Part shown: positions 22,530 through 34,191 of the stretch, one piece after another
How positions within the stretch are numbered: position 1 is the first letter of the stretch
Layout: each line of letters starts with the position of its first letter
DNA from: Branchiostoma belcheri
Taxonomy: Eukaryota; Chordata; Leptocardii; Amphioxiformes; Branchiostomatidae
DNA length: 64,000 nucleotides
Direction of reading: 5' to 3'
Assembly (NCBI RefSeq): GCF_001625305.1
Contig: NW_017804609.1
Coordinates: 557,208 to 621,207, forward strand
Translations under genes and position numbers: made by a program
The notes under the pieces: model-generated
Database searches by the model: none
The model's input: only the letters and a program-made list of their open reading frames with translations
Told to the model about the DNA's origin: nothing

Positions 22530-23310
22530 ATTGGTAGTTCTGAGAATGGTTCTCTGGAGTTGGAGATTTGGAGTTGGAGACCAAATCATCTCTGACAGCG
22601 AGAGATTTTTCATGTGCATACATACTCAACATTATGTTAAAGAATCCTTCAAGCTTCTATTGGTTCTGGGAATGTTTCTCTCAAGTTAGACTCAACTTAG
22701 AGTTGTATGGCCACAAGCTCTCAGGGAGGAGACCAAATCGGCCCCTGACAGCAAGAGATTATTTAACACAGCGCTATGTTCAACACTATAATGCTATACA
22801 AGAGTTTTTTATATTTACAAAAGAGTTTTTATATGTTCATACATAGTGATAAAGAACCCTGAACTTCTATACATAGTTCTGGGAATGGGAATGGTTTTCT
22901 GGAGTTAGACTAGAGTTGTATGGCCACAAGCTCTCAGGCTAGGGAGGAGGCCCAATCAGCTCCTGATAGCGAGAGATTATTTAACACAGGCTATGTTTAA
23001 CGCTATACCAGAGTTTTTGTATGTTAACACATGGTGATAAAGAACCCTGAACTCCTATAGATAGTTCTGGTAATGGATTCATTCATTAATTCGTTAATTC
23101 ATTTATTTATCCATCCATCCATCCATCCATCCACCCACTCATCCGTCCATCCATCCATCCATTAACCCACCCACCCATCCATCCGTCCATCCATCCATCA
23201 ATCCATCCATCCATCCATTCGTTCAATGGGAATGGTTCTCTCGAGTCAGAGAGCAAGAGATTGTGTATGTAATATAGGTAACATTTCAATGCTTTGCCAG
23301 AGATTTTATG
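22530..23310. repeat. duplicated units of about 212 bp around an ATCC run
   Basis: GTTGTATGGCCACAAGCTC recurs at about 22702 and 22914. GACAGCGAGAGATT-like and GAACTTCTATAGATAGTTC-like blocks recur in the same order. A further partial unit follows the ATCC microsatellite at 23225. Confidence 0.7.
23105..23222. repeat. (ATCC)n microsatellite
   Basis: Imperfect CCAT/ATCC tetranucleotides with a few CCACCC interruptions, within the array around it. Confidence 0.95.
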
Positions 23311-23821
23311 TGCACATGAACATGTCAGTGGAGACAGTAACAATGATTGCCCAGACAGTACTCAACATGATTGTGAATCGTGTATGTTATGATAAGACCC
23401 ACCACCCCAGCTTGTCAACCTCAGTAACAAGTGCAGATTAGTCAGTGCCGTTTTTACGACGACGCACCATCGTAAAACACAATTACAACAATGTTAGGTT
23501 GGCTGAAGAGATATTATGGGACGATGTGTTACTCTGGACATGGGCCAACGTTTTTAGATTTTACACTCATCTGCCATGAACTTGGAGTTCTGTGATTTTA
23601 TGATTTTTTTTACGAGTTTGCTCAATCAATGAATGTCAGGCCAAAAGACCTGTGGCTTCTGGGCACTGAAATACGTTGGTGGGAGATATACAATTTGTAA
23701 GTGACTAGGGTAGGGGATGGCAGTGAACATTGGTTTTGAAGGTTTGTGGGTTGTACAAAATGTATTTGAGAGGGAAAGATTTCCATAATTTTGCACTCTG
23801 TAGAAAGAAGCTGTTGTACCT

Positions 23822-24125
23822 TGCGTAGTCTTTTGGTTTTTGTGACCCTGCCTCAGAACCAAGAGGTTGGGAGTTCAAATCCCGGCTCATCCAAATGTAC
23901 GCTACTTGAAAGGGTTGCAGTCCTTAGGATGGGACGTTAAGCTGTGGTCCACTGTCCATTGTGCTTGTATGTCGAAAAGAGCTAGGAGAATCTCCCCGGT
24001 ACAATGAACCTGTAAATACTGTACATAGCGTCTGTCTTCTCTGTCATGACCAGTGGAAGTGTAGCTCTTTGGTGAGCTAAAAGTAAAACTGGATCGAGAT
24101 CACTTTCACTTTTTCCACACTCACC
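23822..24125 (+). mobile_element. tRNA-derived SINE with a GGGACGTTAA central block
   Basis: A B-box-like GGGAGTTCAAATCCCGG (23868-23884) is followed by GGATGGGACGTTAAGCTGTG and a 3' part ending in CTTTCACTTTTTC. A B box followed by a conserved central domain is typical of SINEs in invertebrates. I cannot assign the exact family. The A box is degenerate. Confidence 0.65.
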
Positions 24126-24324
24126 TGTCACACTTGGCTGAGTGAACACCTGAAGAACCAATCCCAGAACCTACCACAGGTGTAATTGCTTTATTCCAGC
24201 GACTAGTGATCGTATTACAGGATATTGATTACGAGATCGGATTACAGCACATCTGACAGATCTGACCCATCTGTGGTTATAGGAGCTGTGAAATGGGGGC
24301 AGGCGAAATTTTTAATATCAGTAC

Positions 24325-24415
24325 AGGGCTGGAAATATCATCCAGGTAAAATTGGAGCTGTATGATTTCTACCTGCACCTAACATTCTAACAAGAAATAC
24401 CTAGTTGAGCCTCTA
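24325..24415 (+). mobile_element. CAGGGCTGGAAAT element, 5' end fragment
   Basis: Begins CAGGGCTGGAAATATCATCC and shares ACCTGCACC wording with the copy at 40629; no matching right end is present. Confidence 0.5.
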
Positions 24416-24879
24416 ACGTCTAAGTCCTAACTTTAAGTACCAGAATTATCAACCGAAGAATAAGGTATTCAAAAAACACGTTTTTTTTCTATAATTACAT
24501 TGTACATAATGTACGGTAGAGTATGTCGATAAAGGTTAGACATCCAGGTAATGAGATACAGGTTGTACATGTATGGTAAAGTGGTAACATACGCAGGTGC
24601 TGCTTGTTTATTTGTTTGTCTGTTAATTAGATTTAACTTAAAACAAGAAGCCATAGGCGACAATTCTCCGTGAAGTTTTATATATTTCAACAAAATCCCA
24701 AGCGTCAACGCCAGACCTACTGTGCAGACATTATAATTAGGCAACGGTTAATACCACGCTCGTCCCCAGCGCCCGTGGAGAAGCCATAGGTTATAGATCG
24801 TGGCTTAGCCCAGGCTATGGAAAATAAACTTTCTTTAATGCAAATCTGTCGTTTTTGTTTTCTTTGTCGCTATCTAAAG

Positions 24880-25400
24880 GGTTAGGATAACCTACTCTAC
24901 TCTGGCGGTATTGTCGTGCGCGCTCGCTAGTACGTAACGTTACACGGCGGCCATCTGAATACATGTACACTGCATTCTTTCTACTATCGGGACCTAAAAC
25001 AAGACGCAAGATTCCTATTTTGGGGTATAAAATGCTGTCACAATGGTAATATATACCAAATGAAACGGACCTTTACAAAGTACCTCATTTGGTGACGCTA
25101 TGAGGGTGTACCGTTATCCCTCTACATTTGCCCAGAAGGGAGTTAGTCGCGGAAGGAACTTAGCCACGGAGGGAGTTTTGGCATTCTCCGCCCGCGCCAC
25201 AAACTCTCGTCCCCAGGACAGTTCACTCTGCTACCCAGCATGCTTTGCGCAAAATGCGTTCTCGGCCCCAGGACACAAATACACGCTAATGCTTCCGCAC
25301 TGTGTTGCTCTGGGGACCCCGCCGCGCGCCCAGATGTGGATTTAATTATAGCGCGCTAGCGGACGCTGCGGAGGAGCGTGGGTTAATACAATGAGGGCGC
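24880..25400. promoter_or_regulatory. CpG-rich patch with ZNF143/Staf-like and YY1-like motifs
   Basis: Inside an AT-rich intron this stretch is rich in CpG. It contains CGGCGGCCATCT (YY1-like, about 24946-24957) and ACCCAGCATGCTTTGCG (25233-25249), a close match to the ZNF143/Staf element. Both motifs mark many metazoan promoters. An 81-codon frame at 25100-25345 begins MRVYRYPSTF but shows no family features. An alternative promoter or an unlinked gene start are both possible. Confidence 0.35.
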
Positions 25401-25739
25401 GTCACAAGCATAAAACATACAAAGAGCTAAATCCATTACTGCTCCCAGGGCGTGTAAAGATACTGTGCTTCAAGTTCTAACTTCATTTTAATTACACACA
25501 CACAATCATTGCATTCACATAAAGATCGGACTATCATGGTCGTGTCTAGTAACAAAGACAGCCCCACCGTCTTACGGTGCCTGTACCTAATTAAGCGCGC
25601 CTGGAACAAGCCAAATTCCAGCAACAGTGGCGGTAAGCACCGCGAGTGTTACTACCGCCGGCCAGATAACCAGGATATCTGCTTACAGTACCTCTGCTAC
25701 CAGACAACTGCCTAAACCTACGGTCTATTCCACAGGATT

Positions 25740-26215
25740 GTAAAAGTAGGGATGTTTCGAAAATAACCATTTACTCCAATATCAAAACAGCTACGGTAAA
25801 AATAAAAAGACGTGCATCATCCCGGACATAATGCAACACCACATGCGAAATTACACAGATATGCGACGTACGGCAGAATGCGTTTTGGCTGCGAACATCT
25901 TCCAAAAAACTTGGCATCTCTTAACCATGGGCAAAAACATCTGGAACCACTTATAAAAACCACCCCGTATCTGCATGAACTTTTACCTCCCCCCCGCTAT
26001 TCCAAACAACGCGTTTTTCTGGACCGTTCCAATTCGCCTCGTAATTGTAGGGGTGCGTCTGCGATATTACATTGACCGCGAAAGCAGCAACGGCAAAAAT
26101 ACACATTCGTGCATCAACACGGGCATGCCCGCAGACGGCGTATAAAATTGCGTGCCGATTACACGAAGAGAACCCAGTGTTTTGACTGCGAACATGAAAA
26201 ATCAGCCGATTACAA
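25740..26215. repeat. diverged CpG-containing duplication (about 280 bp)
   Basis: Words such as CAGCTACGGTAAAAATA, CGTGCATCA and GACTGCGAACAT-like ends occur in the same order in 25790-25915 and 26072-26200. No coding evidence was found. Confidence 0.45.
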
Positions 26216-27404
26216 CACTCCGTCCGGAGGTCCTGACCTCCTTCACGGAGTAATTAATTAGAATGTATGCAAGTGTAAGGGAGGGCAAAACAGGTGTTTA
26301 ACTGTCTAGAAGTTGGTGATTCACTAGTCTACAAATCACCTGGATGGAGGCCTGGCAAACCCCCGTATCGTATCAGCCACACGGTGATGTACATGTACAT
26401 CATCACCAGGACTCCAGGAAGAATAGTGTGAATTGGCAAAACAAACAAACAAACAAACATTGATCCTGAATGTCTTCCGGACATGTCATCTCTCATCTTG
26501 TCTGTTATATGATATCCACGGAACCTTGAAGGTCACAAGATGGAGCCAGTTTGAAGGTCGTGTGTGCGTGTGACCTCGATTACCCCCATTACCGATTTAG
26601 GCCGAGCTGTCATTTCCGCAGCTCACCTACACGTTATCCCGTATCTGCCCCCGTTCTAATGACGTGTAATACGATATCCTGTAATTTGATATGATACCCT
26701 GTAATGTGATATGGAGGAAGGTCAACTTTCCATATTTCTTCTCTTACCTTTAATCAACAGATTACTACTACAGGGCTCCAAATACTTTAATTTTGCATAC
26801 CAGGAACAATGATCACAGCAACTCTAAAATTCTTCATGGATGGTTGAAATCTTTCATTTCTTGTTTAACGAATAGGAGGAAAATATATATATTTATGACA
26901 CAGTCTACAAGACATTTACCTGGTCATGACTCCTTAACTACCTTAATTTATATATATACACGCAGTGGACGAAATACTTTTTTTCAGTCCTCTGCAATAT
27001 TGCAGAAGAGTCAAAATTTTGTTCTGCAATTTGAAAATACTTTCTGCAAATACACAAGCCTCCATATGATATGGAAGTCAAAATTGAGCAATGGATCAAA
27101 AGGGGTTGGAAGTCAGTATTGTTTCAAAACATGCTTATTGCATCATCGGATGAGAAACCCTATGAGAGCCTCAAAAAAGAATGCTGATCGATGATAAAAT
27201 TTTGACTGACATCATATAGCAACAGGATGTTTCCATTTTGTGTGATTGTTGGTGGTTTTTCCAGATGGTCAAACAGGAAATCCTCATGAAGATTTCTGCT
27301 TGCCTGGAAATTAAAAAAAGATAAATCAAATTGTTAACAGTAAAAAAAGGAAACGACTGGGAAAAGGTGTAAAATCATTTTCAAGGACACACTTCATTTT
27401 CATA

Positions 27405-28110
27405 TTCATAACATTTAACATTTCCAATATTGTTAATACTTTTATTACTTGTACTGGTGGGTTTTCTTAATTGATTACACTCCAACTTGTCTCTTTTTGA
27501 CTGTTTTCCATCCTGTATTTCTAATGTATGTAGAACTGTGTTCCTCCCCGATGTAATTGTTTTATTTCCTTACTTATGTTTTAAGGAAAAGACTTCTCAT
27601 AAGCATACCATGTTTATGACCAAACTGCAATAAATAGATATAAATAAAGTAAATAAACCCCACTATTGTTCTAGTAGGTTATAACCCCCACCTGTTGCCC
27701 CAGTATAGCTATAGGATGTAGCTTTAAGCATCGGGCAGTTGTTAAAAAAATTTAATATCTTCAGCATTGTTCATAACTTTTATTACTTGTACTGGTAAGT
27801 TTTCTTAATTGATAGTACACCAAGTTTTCTCCTTTTCATTATTTTCCATCTTCAATCTTCTATTTCTATAATGTATGTGGAACTCTGTTCCTTCCAAAAT
27901 TAATGTAATTGTTTGATTTTCACATGTTTTTAAGGAGAGGGCTTCTTATCCTGCTTTTTTGTCCAATCTTCAAGGAATAGATATAAATAGCCAAAACTAC
28001 TTTGCCCCCACTATTGACTAAGTCTTAGTATTGTTCACAGTAGGTTATAACCCCCACCTGTTGCCCCAGTATAACTATAGGATGTAGCTCTAAGCCTCGG
28101 GGTGTTGCTA
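27405..28110. repeat. two-copy duplication of LINE-tail-like sequence (338-365 bp offset)
   Basis: TTTTATTACTTGTACTGG recurs at 27440 and 27778, and GTTATAACCCCCACCTGTTG near 27679 and again near 28042. The inner GTATGTAGAACTCTGTTCC...GCAATAAATAGATATAAATA looks like a LINE 3' UTR and tail. There is no coding part. Confidence 0.7.
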
Positions 28111-28289
28111 ATTTTACCCACCTTACGATCCACACTTTTTCCATATTTACCCCCAAACCTCAACAAACTGCCTCGTCCCCAACGTCTGTTGCCAAGAACG
28201 TCTTATCAGCTGTCTTCCCTCCTTCCGGTGCCATCTTGGTTCCTTAAAGACATTGCTGGATTTGTCTTAGGGGTGAGCTGCATTCCTTG

Positions 28290-28595
28290 CAGGGCTGGAA
28301 ATTCTGGGTGCATGTGCACCTTAGTGCACTCAAATTTGGAGCTGTGCACCAAATTTTTTCTGTGGGTGCACCAGTGAACCCAAATATTTTCATAGGTTTC
28401 ATATGATGTTAAATGTATTATTATTATAATAGTATGCAGCATATTCTTAACATCTAAGTGTTAGAAAAATATTAAAATTAATAACATTTTCTTGAGAAAT
28501 AAAACAATATTACTTTTTGCTCTTATTTTGTCTTATATGTTGCACCCAAAATATTTTCTGTGCACCCAATTTTTTAGGTTGAATTTCAAGCCCTG
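28290..28595. mobile_element. CAGGGCTGGAAAT TIR element, full-length
   Basis: Left end CAGGGCTGGAAATTC, right end ATTTCAAGCCCTG; about 306 bp with GTGCACC-rich interior and AT-rich middle like the 19705 copy. A stray end (TTTCCAGCCCTG) follows near 28758-28769. Confidence 0.8.
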
Positions 28596-29313
28596 GTATC
28601 TGAGTTCCACTCTGCGATAGTATAGGAAAGAATGAATTCTTGAGCGCCTCAATCCTTGGTTGATAAATCTGGTACTTGAAGGCATGGCTATTCCTTGTTC
28701 TCTTCTGGGCTGGTATTAGGTACTAAGTTCACTAAGGTCCACATGCACAGGCAGCATTTCCAGCCCTGCAATCCCTGACCTCCTCCCAGCTGAGTAGATT
28801 ATAATACAATGCGAGGTCAGGTCATCAGGGGTAACCTACACACACAGGCCTGCTCACAGGGATGAAGGGAATGGAAGAGGTAAGGTTTCTCCTCCCTCCC
28901 TCACTCTCTCCTTCCCTCCTTCCAATCTCAGCAACTCCTGAGACAAAGTGCTGGTATCTAAGATCCTGACAAGATGTCTTGTTTGGTTACTTTGTGGCCA
29001 GCTTGGTTTGAAGAGTGTGCTATAAGACTTGGTCTAACTCTAAGGAGGCTGTGTTCAATTTAAGCTTACTGTTGCCATATGGAGAGAATCTTGAAGTATT
29101 CTTGTCAAGGAGTTGTAGGAGGACTTTAAGAGTTAACCTTGTGGTTTGAGTGTAGAGAAATCAGCGTGTTTGTGAGTTTGTGTGCGGTTAGTACCCCAGG
29201 TTGTGTGGTGAGAGTTGTGTGTTAGTGAGAACGCCTTACTCAGGCCCCGTGTAAGGTCATATCCTTCCAACAGTGGGCGGGAGGGAAGTTAGGTTCCAGC
29301 CAAGTCCTGTAAG

Positions 29314-29529
29314 AGGGCCTGCATGGGGGGGTACTTGGGGTAGTGATTACGAATTACGCAAAATTTTCCCCGCCGATTACAATTTATGTTAAATCACAGA
29401 GCTGATTACGACTTCACGATTTATGGCCTAATGTCCTATTGCGAATTACGTTGATTTTTGGGGAGGCTGCCTACGGATTACGAAGTCTAAAAAGGTCTGA
29501 TTAGACCTTATGAAAAAGGGCATGCAGGT
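29314..29529 (+). mobile_element. GGGCCTGCA TIR element, full-length
   Basis: Starts AGGGCCTGCATGGGGGG and ends GGGCATGCAGG. The interior repeats ATTACG words (GATTACGAATTACGC, ATTGCGAATTACG, CGGATTACGAAG). About 216 bp with no ORF. Confidence 0.85.
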
Positions 29530-29537
29530 ACACCAGG

Positions 29538-29805
29538 AGGGCCTGCATGGGGGGTCCCAACAACACAGCTCTACGCTAAATTTTGAGAGCCGGTTACGCT
29601 TAATTCGGGAAGCCTCCCTATTACGTTTTACGACAAATTCCGGGTAGCTACAATGCATTATGTAGAATGACAACGGTGAATTTACGTTCTACACAAAAAC
29701 ACACCAATTACACTCTACGTTGAATTACAGCAGTCTGTCTACACTCTACATGCATGTAGAATTAAAATGGCCGATTACGCTCTACGGAAAAGGGCATTCT
29801 GGCAT
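29538..29805 (+). mobile_element. relative of the GGGCCTGCA element, diverged interior
   Basis: Begins AGGGCCTGCATGGGGGG only 9 bp after the preceding copy. The interior has TTACG and CTACG words (GGTTACGCTTAATTCGG, CCTATTACGTTTTACG, GATTACGCTCTACGG) and ends near AAAAGGGCATTC. It appears to be a related subfamily. Confidence 0.65.
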
Positions 29806-29869
29806 GTGACATGACACGTGTTTACACACACACTGAGGAGAGGGCTTCGCAAGGAGGCGGACAAGTCTC

Positions 29870-31135
29870 ATGTCTCTGCTCCATGTCTTCTGGGAATCTT
29901 AAGACGGTGCTAATCCGGTCAAAAGTAAACAGTTCATAAATCTAGAGTACGGGGAAGTTGCCAAACCTCTGTGTTTCTGTAACTTGAAGAACGTTCGGAA
30001 TTCAGAGTCAAGACATAGCTGAAAGGAGACTCAGTACACACACATGTCTGAGGGTCTCACATCTTGTCTTATGGGGAATCTTAAGTCAGTGCTAATCCTG
30101 TCTTAAGTAAACTCACAGCTCGTCAATTTACAACTTAGAGTTGCCGAGTCACAGTTTCGGTAACTTGAAGAACTCAGGAGTGTACACTTGGTATTCTCAC
30201 TATTTACAAGATGTAGATCTGTGGGTCTTCACATATTCAATTCATGTCTACGGCAGAGTTTCTGTGACTTAAAGAACTCTGGAATTCACACTGGAATTTA
30301 CACTCAAGACATTGCTAAAAGGAGTACATGTCTCAGGGTTTCACATCTTGGCTTAATGTCTTGTGGGAAATCTTAAGACACTGCTAATCCGGTCTTAAGT
30401 AAACTGGTGATCAATCTTGAGTAGAGTTGCCAAGACACAGTTTCTGTGACTTAAAGAGCTCTGAAACCAGCACTCAAGACATTTTGTCTTGTCTAGATCT
30501 TGTGGGAATCTTAAGACAGTGCAAATTCGATCTTAAGTAAACTCACAGCTTGTCAATCTTGAGTAGCATTGCCAAGACACAGTTTCTGTAACTTAAAGAA
30601 CTCTGAAACTGACACTCAGGACATTGCTGAGGTTTCATGTCTTGTCTAGATCATGTGGGAAATCTTAAGACAGTGCTAATCTGGTTTTAAGTAAACTGTT
30701 CATAAATCTACAGTAGAGTTACCAAGCCATAGTTTCTTGAAACTGACACTCAAGACATTTCTGAGGTTTCATGTCTTGTCTGAATCTAGATCTTGGGGAA
30801 TTGTAAGACTCAGTGCTAATCCGATCATCAGTCAACTAGTAGTACATAAATCTTCATACACTTCATAAATCTACAGTAGAGTTGCCAAACCACAGTTTCT
30901 GTAACTTAGGAATGTAGGAATGAACACTTTTAATGTCTTAAAAGACATTGCTGGGAGTTTAAAATCTTTCATATCTTGGCTTAATGTCTCGTGGGAAATC
31001 TTAAGACAGTTCTAATCCCGTCTTAAGTAAACTGGTGATCAATCTTGAGTAGAGCTGTCACAGACTTGCCAAACCACTGTTGATGTAACTTAAAGAACAC
31101 TGGAATTTACACTCAAGACATTGCTTGATAGAGCA
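29870..31135. repeat. tandem array, AATCTTAAGACAGTGCTAAT units
   Basis: At least seven units share GGGAATCTTAAGACAGTGCT, then TCTTAAGTAAAC, GTTGCCAA-ACACAGTTTCTG and CACTCAAGACATTGCT (near 29890, 30070, 30360, 30500, 30655, 30795 and 30990). Spacing is mostly 140-200 bp. No coding frame persists. Confidence 0.88.
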
Positions 31136-31336
31136 CAATTATCATCTGAATCTGAAACTGTATTGACACAACAAAAGTACAGTCTTCAATGGAAACGACA
31201 TTGTACAAATGCACATTAATGTGTGGCAACAAACATGTCCTATTTATCTGAGAAAAATGGCAGTTATTTGATGATATTGATTATCATATTGACTTCTTCA
31301 TATTAGCGGAACTTTTCGAGTTGGCCTCTTCACACA

Positions 31337-31400
31337 GACACACACAGACATACAGACACACACGCACAAACACACACACACTTACACAGATAGACACACA

Positions 31401-31469
<69 letters not shown>

Positions 31470-31505
31470 TACACACACACAGACATACACACACACACAC
31501 ACACA
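31337..31505. repeat. (CA)n microsatellite
   Basis: Imperfect CA dinucleotide tract with CAGA and TACA interruptions. It creates spurious His/Thr and Cys/Val open frames on the two strands. Confidence 0.97.
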
Positions 31506-32451
31506 TACATGAAACAGAAAACATATCATGGTTTATCAGTATGCAGGCCTCGGTGTATGAGTTAGTGTTATCAGTGAGACTCCATGATGTAATCAGCGTT
31601 ACTGGGTCGCGCTGGTTCGATGTTTGGCAGGTTTCTGTGTCTCGTTTTACAACAAATGGTGCCGGAGTGGTGTCATGGCCGCGCCTGTAATCCAATCAGT
31701 GTCTCTGTAACACCCATCAGTCCCTGCTCTAGATCACGCTACTGTAGATGCAGTTAGTTTTGCAGTAATTCTATTTTGCAGCAGGAGGGAAAAAGAGATT
31801 GTCACATATAGCAGCCATTCAATGTTTGGGGGTTAAAACTTTTCTGTAGTACAGTACAACAGCACAACATGTCTTCACAGTGTTATGATTTTATAGTTGG
31901 AATTCCCTGCAAAAAAATAGAAAACTGAACATTTTTAAGATATTGTATGCAGTTACTTATTTCTTTGATCCTCAGATTTTGACAATTTTTTTTAAAAAAC
32001 AATGAGAGAAAACTCCACCAAGGTACACACAGTTTCAGGGAGTGGATATTGTCAGATGCAAATTGTCCTCCCTGCCGTCTGTTTTTATTTTACCTACTTG
32101 TCTCATATTTTTACTCTACAATGTCTAATAACCAAGGAAATGAATCTATATTGGTTTTAGTACAGGTATAAATTGTGGCCTGTACAAACATAATTTCCTT
32201 TAAGACTTTAAGAGTCTGTATTTTAATTGTAAGATACCTTAAGTACTCTTAAGTCTTTCCTTAATCGTTTTTGACTCGGAATAATCGGGTCAATTAATCG
32301 GTTAATTCTGACATAAATTGCTTTAATGTTGGATATGTGGGGCTTAACTATGACAAGTTATGCAATGTGATGTGAATTTATGTGTCTGTGCCGCTCTATA
32401 TGACTGTTTCTCCAACGGGAAACATTAGATAATCGATATATAAAGTACTAG

Positions 32452-32500
32452 ATGGTAAATGAATTTATTGCACAACAATTGCACTGGGTACAGTGCATAG
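32452..32500 (-). mobile_element. LINE 3'-tail fragment
   Basis: TTTATTGCACAACAATTG followed by a GGGTACAGTG-like end resembles the 3' terminus of the LINE at 45681 (ACTTTATTGCACAACAGTTG...GGTACAAAG) in the same orientation. It is only a short 3' fragment. Confidence 0.5.
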
Positions 32501-32641
32501 CCTCACTCATAGAGTTTTTGCTCACATGTTTTTATATGTACACATGTATTGTAATGTATAATAATATTATTCTTGTAGTGTCCAGTAGAGCAACTTGTAA
32601 TGGTGTAAATACTCCGGTTTTGCCCTCTCTTCTTCATTAAT

Positions 32642-32900
32642 TTTACCAAAGGAAAACATATTGTTTCCTCCTCTTCTTCTTCTTCTCCAAACAAATAAGG
32701 TCAGTGACCTGAACCAGACGTCTGTCACTATGGTAACTGGTGTTGGGTTACATCATGTTACAGTTTTATAGCAGGAGGGATTTTGACTGCTGTCACCATA
32801 CATGATTGTGAATGTGTTTGACTCTGAGTAAGAATTAACCGAGCAGACCATATGCGAAGGTAAACATTATGCATTTGCCTTGCAAATGTTACCTTCCAAG
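32642..32900 (+). repeat. interspersed repeat carrying an X-box, copy 2
   Basis: Second copy of the 22010 repeat. It contains GTCACTATGGTAAC (32724-32737), which also fits the RFX X-box consensus despite substitutions against copy 1. It ends 75 bp before the exon at 32976. Confidence 0.8.
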
Positions 32901-32975
32901 TTGTACTTGTATGTTTGTCAAGTAATGAATGAATAGTCTGAGAGGCTGTTCATATGATTTTTTCTTGTTTTCCAG

Positions 32976-33047
32976 AGAGGGTCTATAGAAAAGCAGTCGA
33001 CAGGCAGCAAGTTTCCCCCCAAGAAACCTGCAACACCAACCAAACAG
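32976..33047 (+). CDS. exon of the unnamed gene, 24 codons, basic
   Basis: A strong acceptor (TTTTCTTGTTTTCCAG) and a donor (ACAG|GTGAG) bound 72 nt in phase 0 at both ends. The frame encodes RGSIEKQSTGSK, then PPKKPATPTKQ, a basic Ser/Thr/Pro-rich peptide. It follows naturally after the acidic exon at 21635. No family was recognised. A tandem minisatellite begins 26 bp after its donor. Confidence 0.7.
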
Positions 33048-33072
33048 GTGAGAAACATAAAAAACTCACAGT

Positions 33073-33216
33073 CTCCAAGCAGATGTTTGGATGTTTTTTG
33101 TGGCTAAGAAACATCACAGACACCTGTTCTCCAAGCAGATGTTGGGATGTTTTTTGTGGCTAAGAAACATCACAGACACCTGTTCTCCAAGCAGATGTTG
33201 GGATGTTTTTTGTGAC
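33073..33216. repeat. minisatellite, three 56-bp units
   Basis: CTCCAAGCAGATGTTGGGAT begins units at 33073 (one base different), 33129 and 33185, with nearly identical repeats between. A single similar stretch occurs at about 13165 in enkurin intron 2. Confidence 0.95.
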
Positions 33217-34191
33217 AATCCGAATACAATTACAATCTTCCCTATTCGCTGCTGCTTGAAAATGAGCAAACACACACACACACTGTCTACACACAGTCCC
33301 ATTACTTGCTTAATTGTTGTGACATCACGTGTAAAGGGTCACAAATAGGCAAATAACATGCAAATTAGTTGTAGTGGGCTTGTAACAATGTTCAACATTG
33401 ATCAATAATTTATTTGCTGAATTCCCTTAGCCAGAAAAACGGTTAAACACAAAAAAAGTTAACAAAGTACATGAAGTTAACCCTACAATCTTCCAAGGAA
33501 AGCTCATACAGTCAAAACTGCCCAAGAAGAAAACTATGGGGACACTTCTACTGATTTGATTGTAGACATTTTTGTGGGCCCATTAAGAACTTAATGTTTT
33601 GTGACCTTCGAGAGAAGAAAGAAATGCTTGGATAAGGATCTCTTCCATCACAATTTAACGTGCTACTGAGGATGACCTACTTTGGGAACATTAGCCTTTA
33701 TAAGGAAGATGCTATCTTAATGTCCAACTGTCCTCTTGATGCAAGCTGACTTCATTTTGGGTCTGCCATTGTAGCTAGCAACTGACTTTAGATGATACGA
33801 ATCTTCACAAAGTAGGTTTTTCATGTGTAAGTCAGAATATATTGAGAGCAGACTCAAAGAAAGTATTTGTCCTCAACTAACCAACGTCTTTCTTACCACA
33901 GTTCATTCTTCAGTTACACATTTGAAGTCCCAATATTTTATACCGGTCTCAATTCGCACTTTAAAATTCAGCCTGTCACTTCTTCTTTTGCTGGCTTCCT
34001 CAGTGGAATACTCAGTAAGAAATCCATATGTCAGAAGTTAAAAAAAATCACTCTGATGGGATAAAACCTCCAGTTACTGTATTGTAAAAAGTTATGTATT
34101 TATATGTGTAATCACATATCTTTATGATATGAAATATATAACTGAAATTGAAGAGGATGTGCACACCTGTGCATTCATATTTTGAAATTTT

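Larger units (their letters stand above)
21851..32975. other. intron of the unnamed gene (about 11 kb)
   Basis: No supported coding exon. It holds the X-box-carrying repeat (22010), duplicated units and an ATCC microsatellite (22.5-23.3 kb), a SINE (23.82 kb), a CpG-rich possible promoter patch (24.88-25.40 kb) followed by CpG-containing duplicated sequence to about 26.2 kb, LINE-tail-like duplications (27.4-28.1 kb), TIR elements (28.29, 29.31 and 29.54 kb), a tandem array (29.87-31.13 kb), a CA microsatellite (31.34 kb) and a second X-box repeat (32.64 kb). Confidence 0.55.

Noticed and set aside
23107-23343. Trp/Met/Asp/Gly-rich minus-strand frame
   Set aside because: Translation of the ATCC microsatellite.
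25100-25345. 81-codon frame as a gene starting in the CpG-rich patch
   Set aside because: No conserved motif, no splice context and ordinary length for a CpG-rich open frame; kept only as possible promoter sequence.
31284-31695. Cys/Val-rich and His/Thr-rich open frames
   Set aside because: Direct products of the CA microsatellite on both strands.
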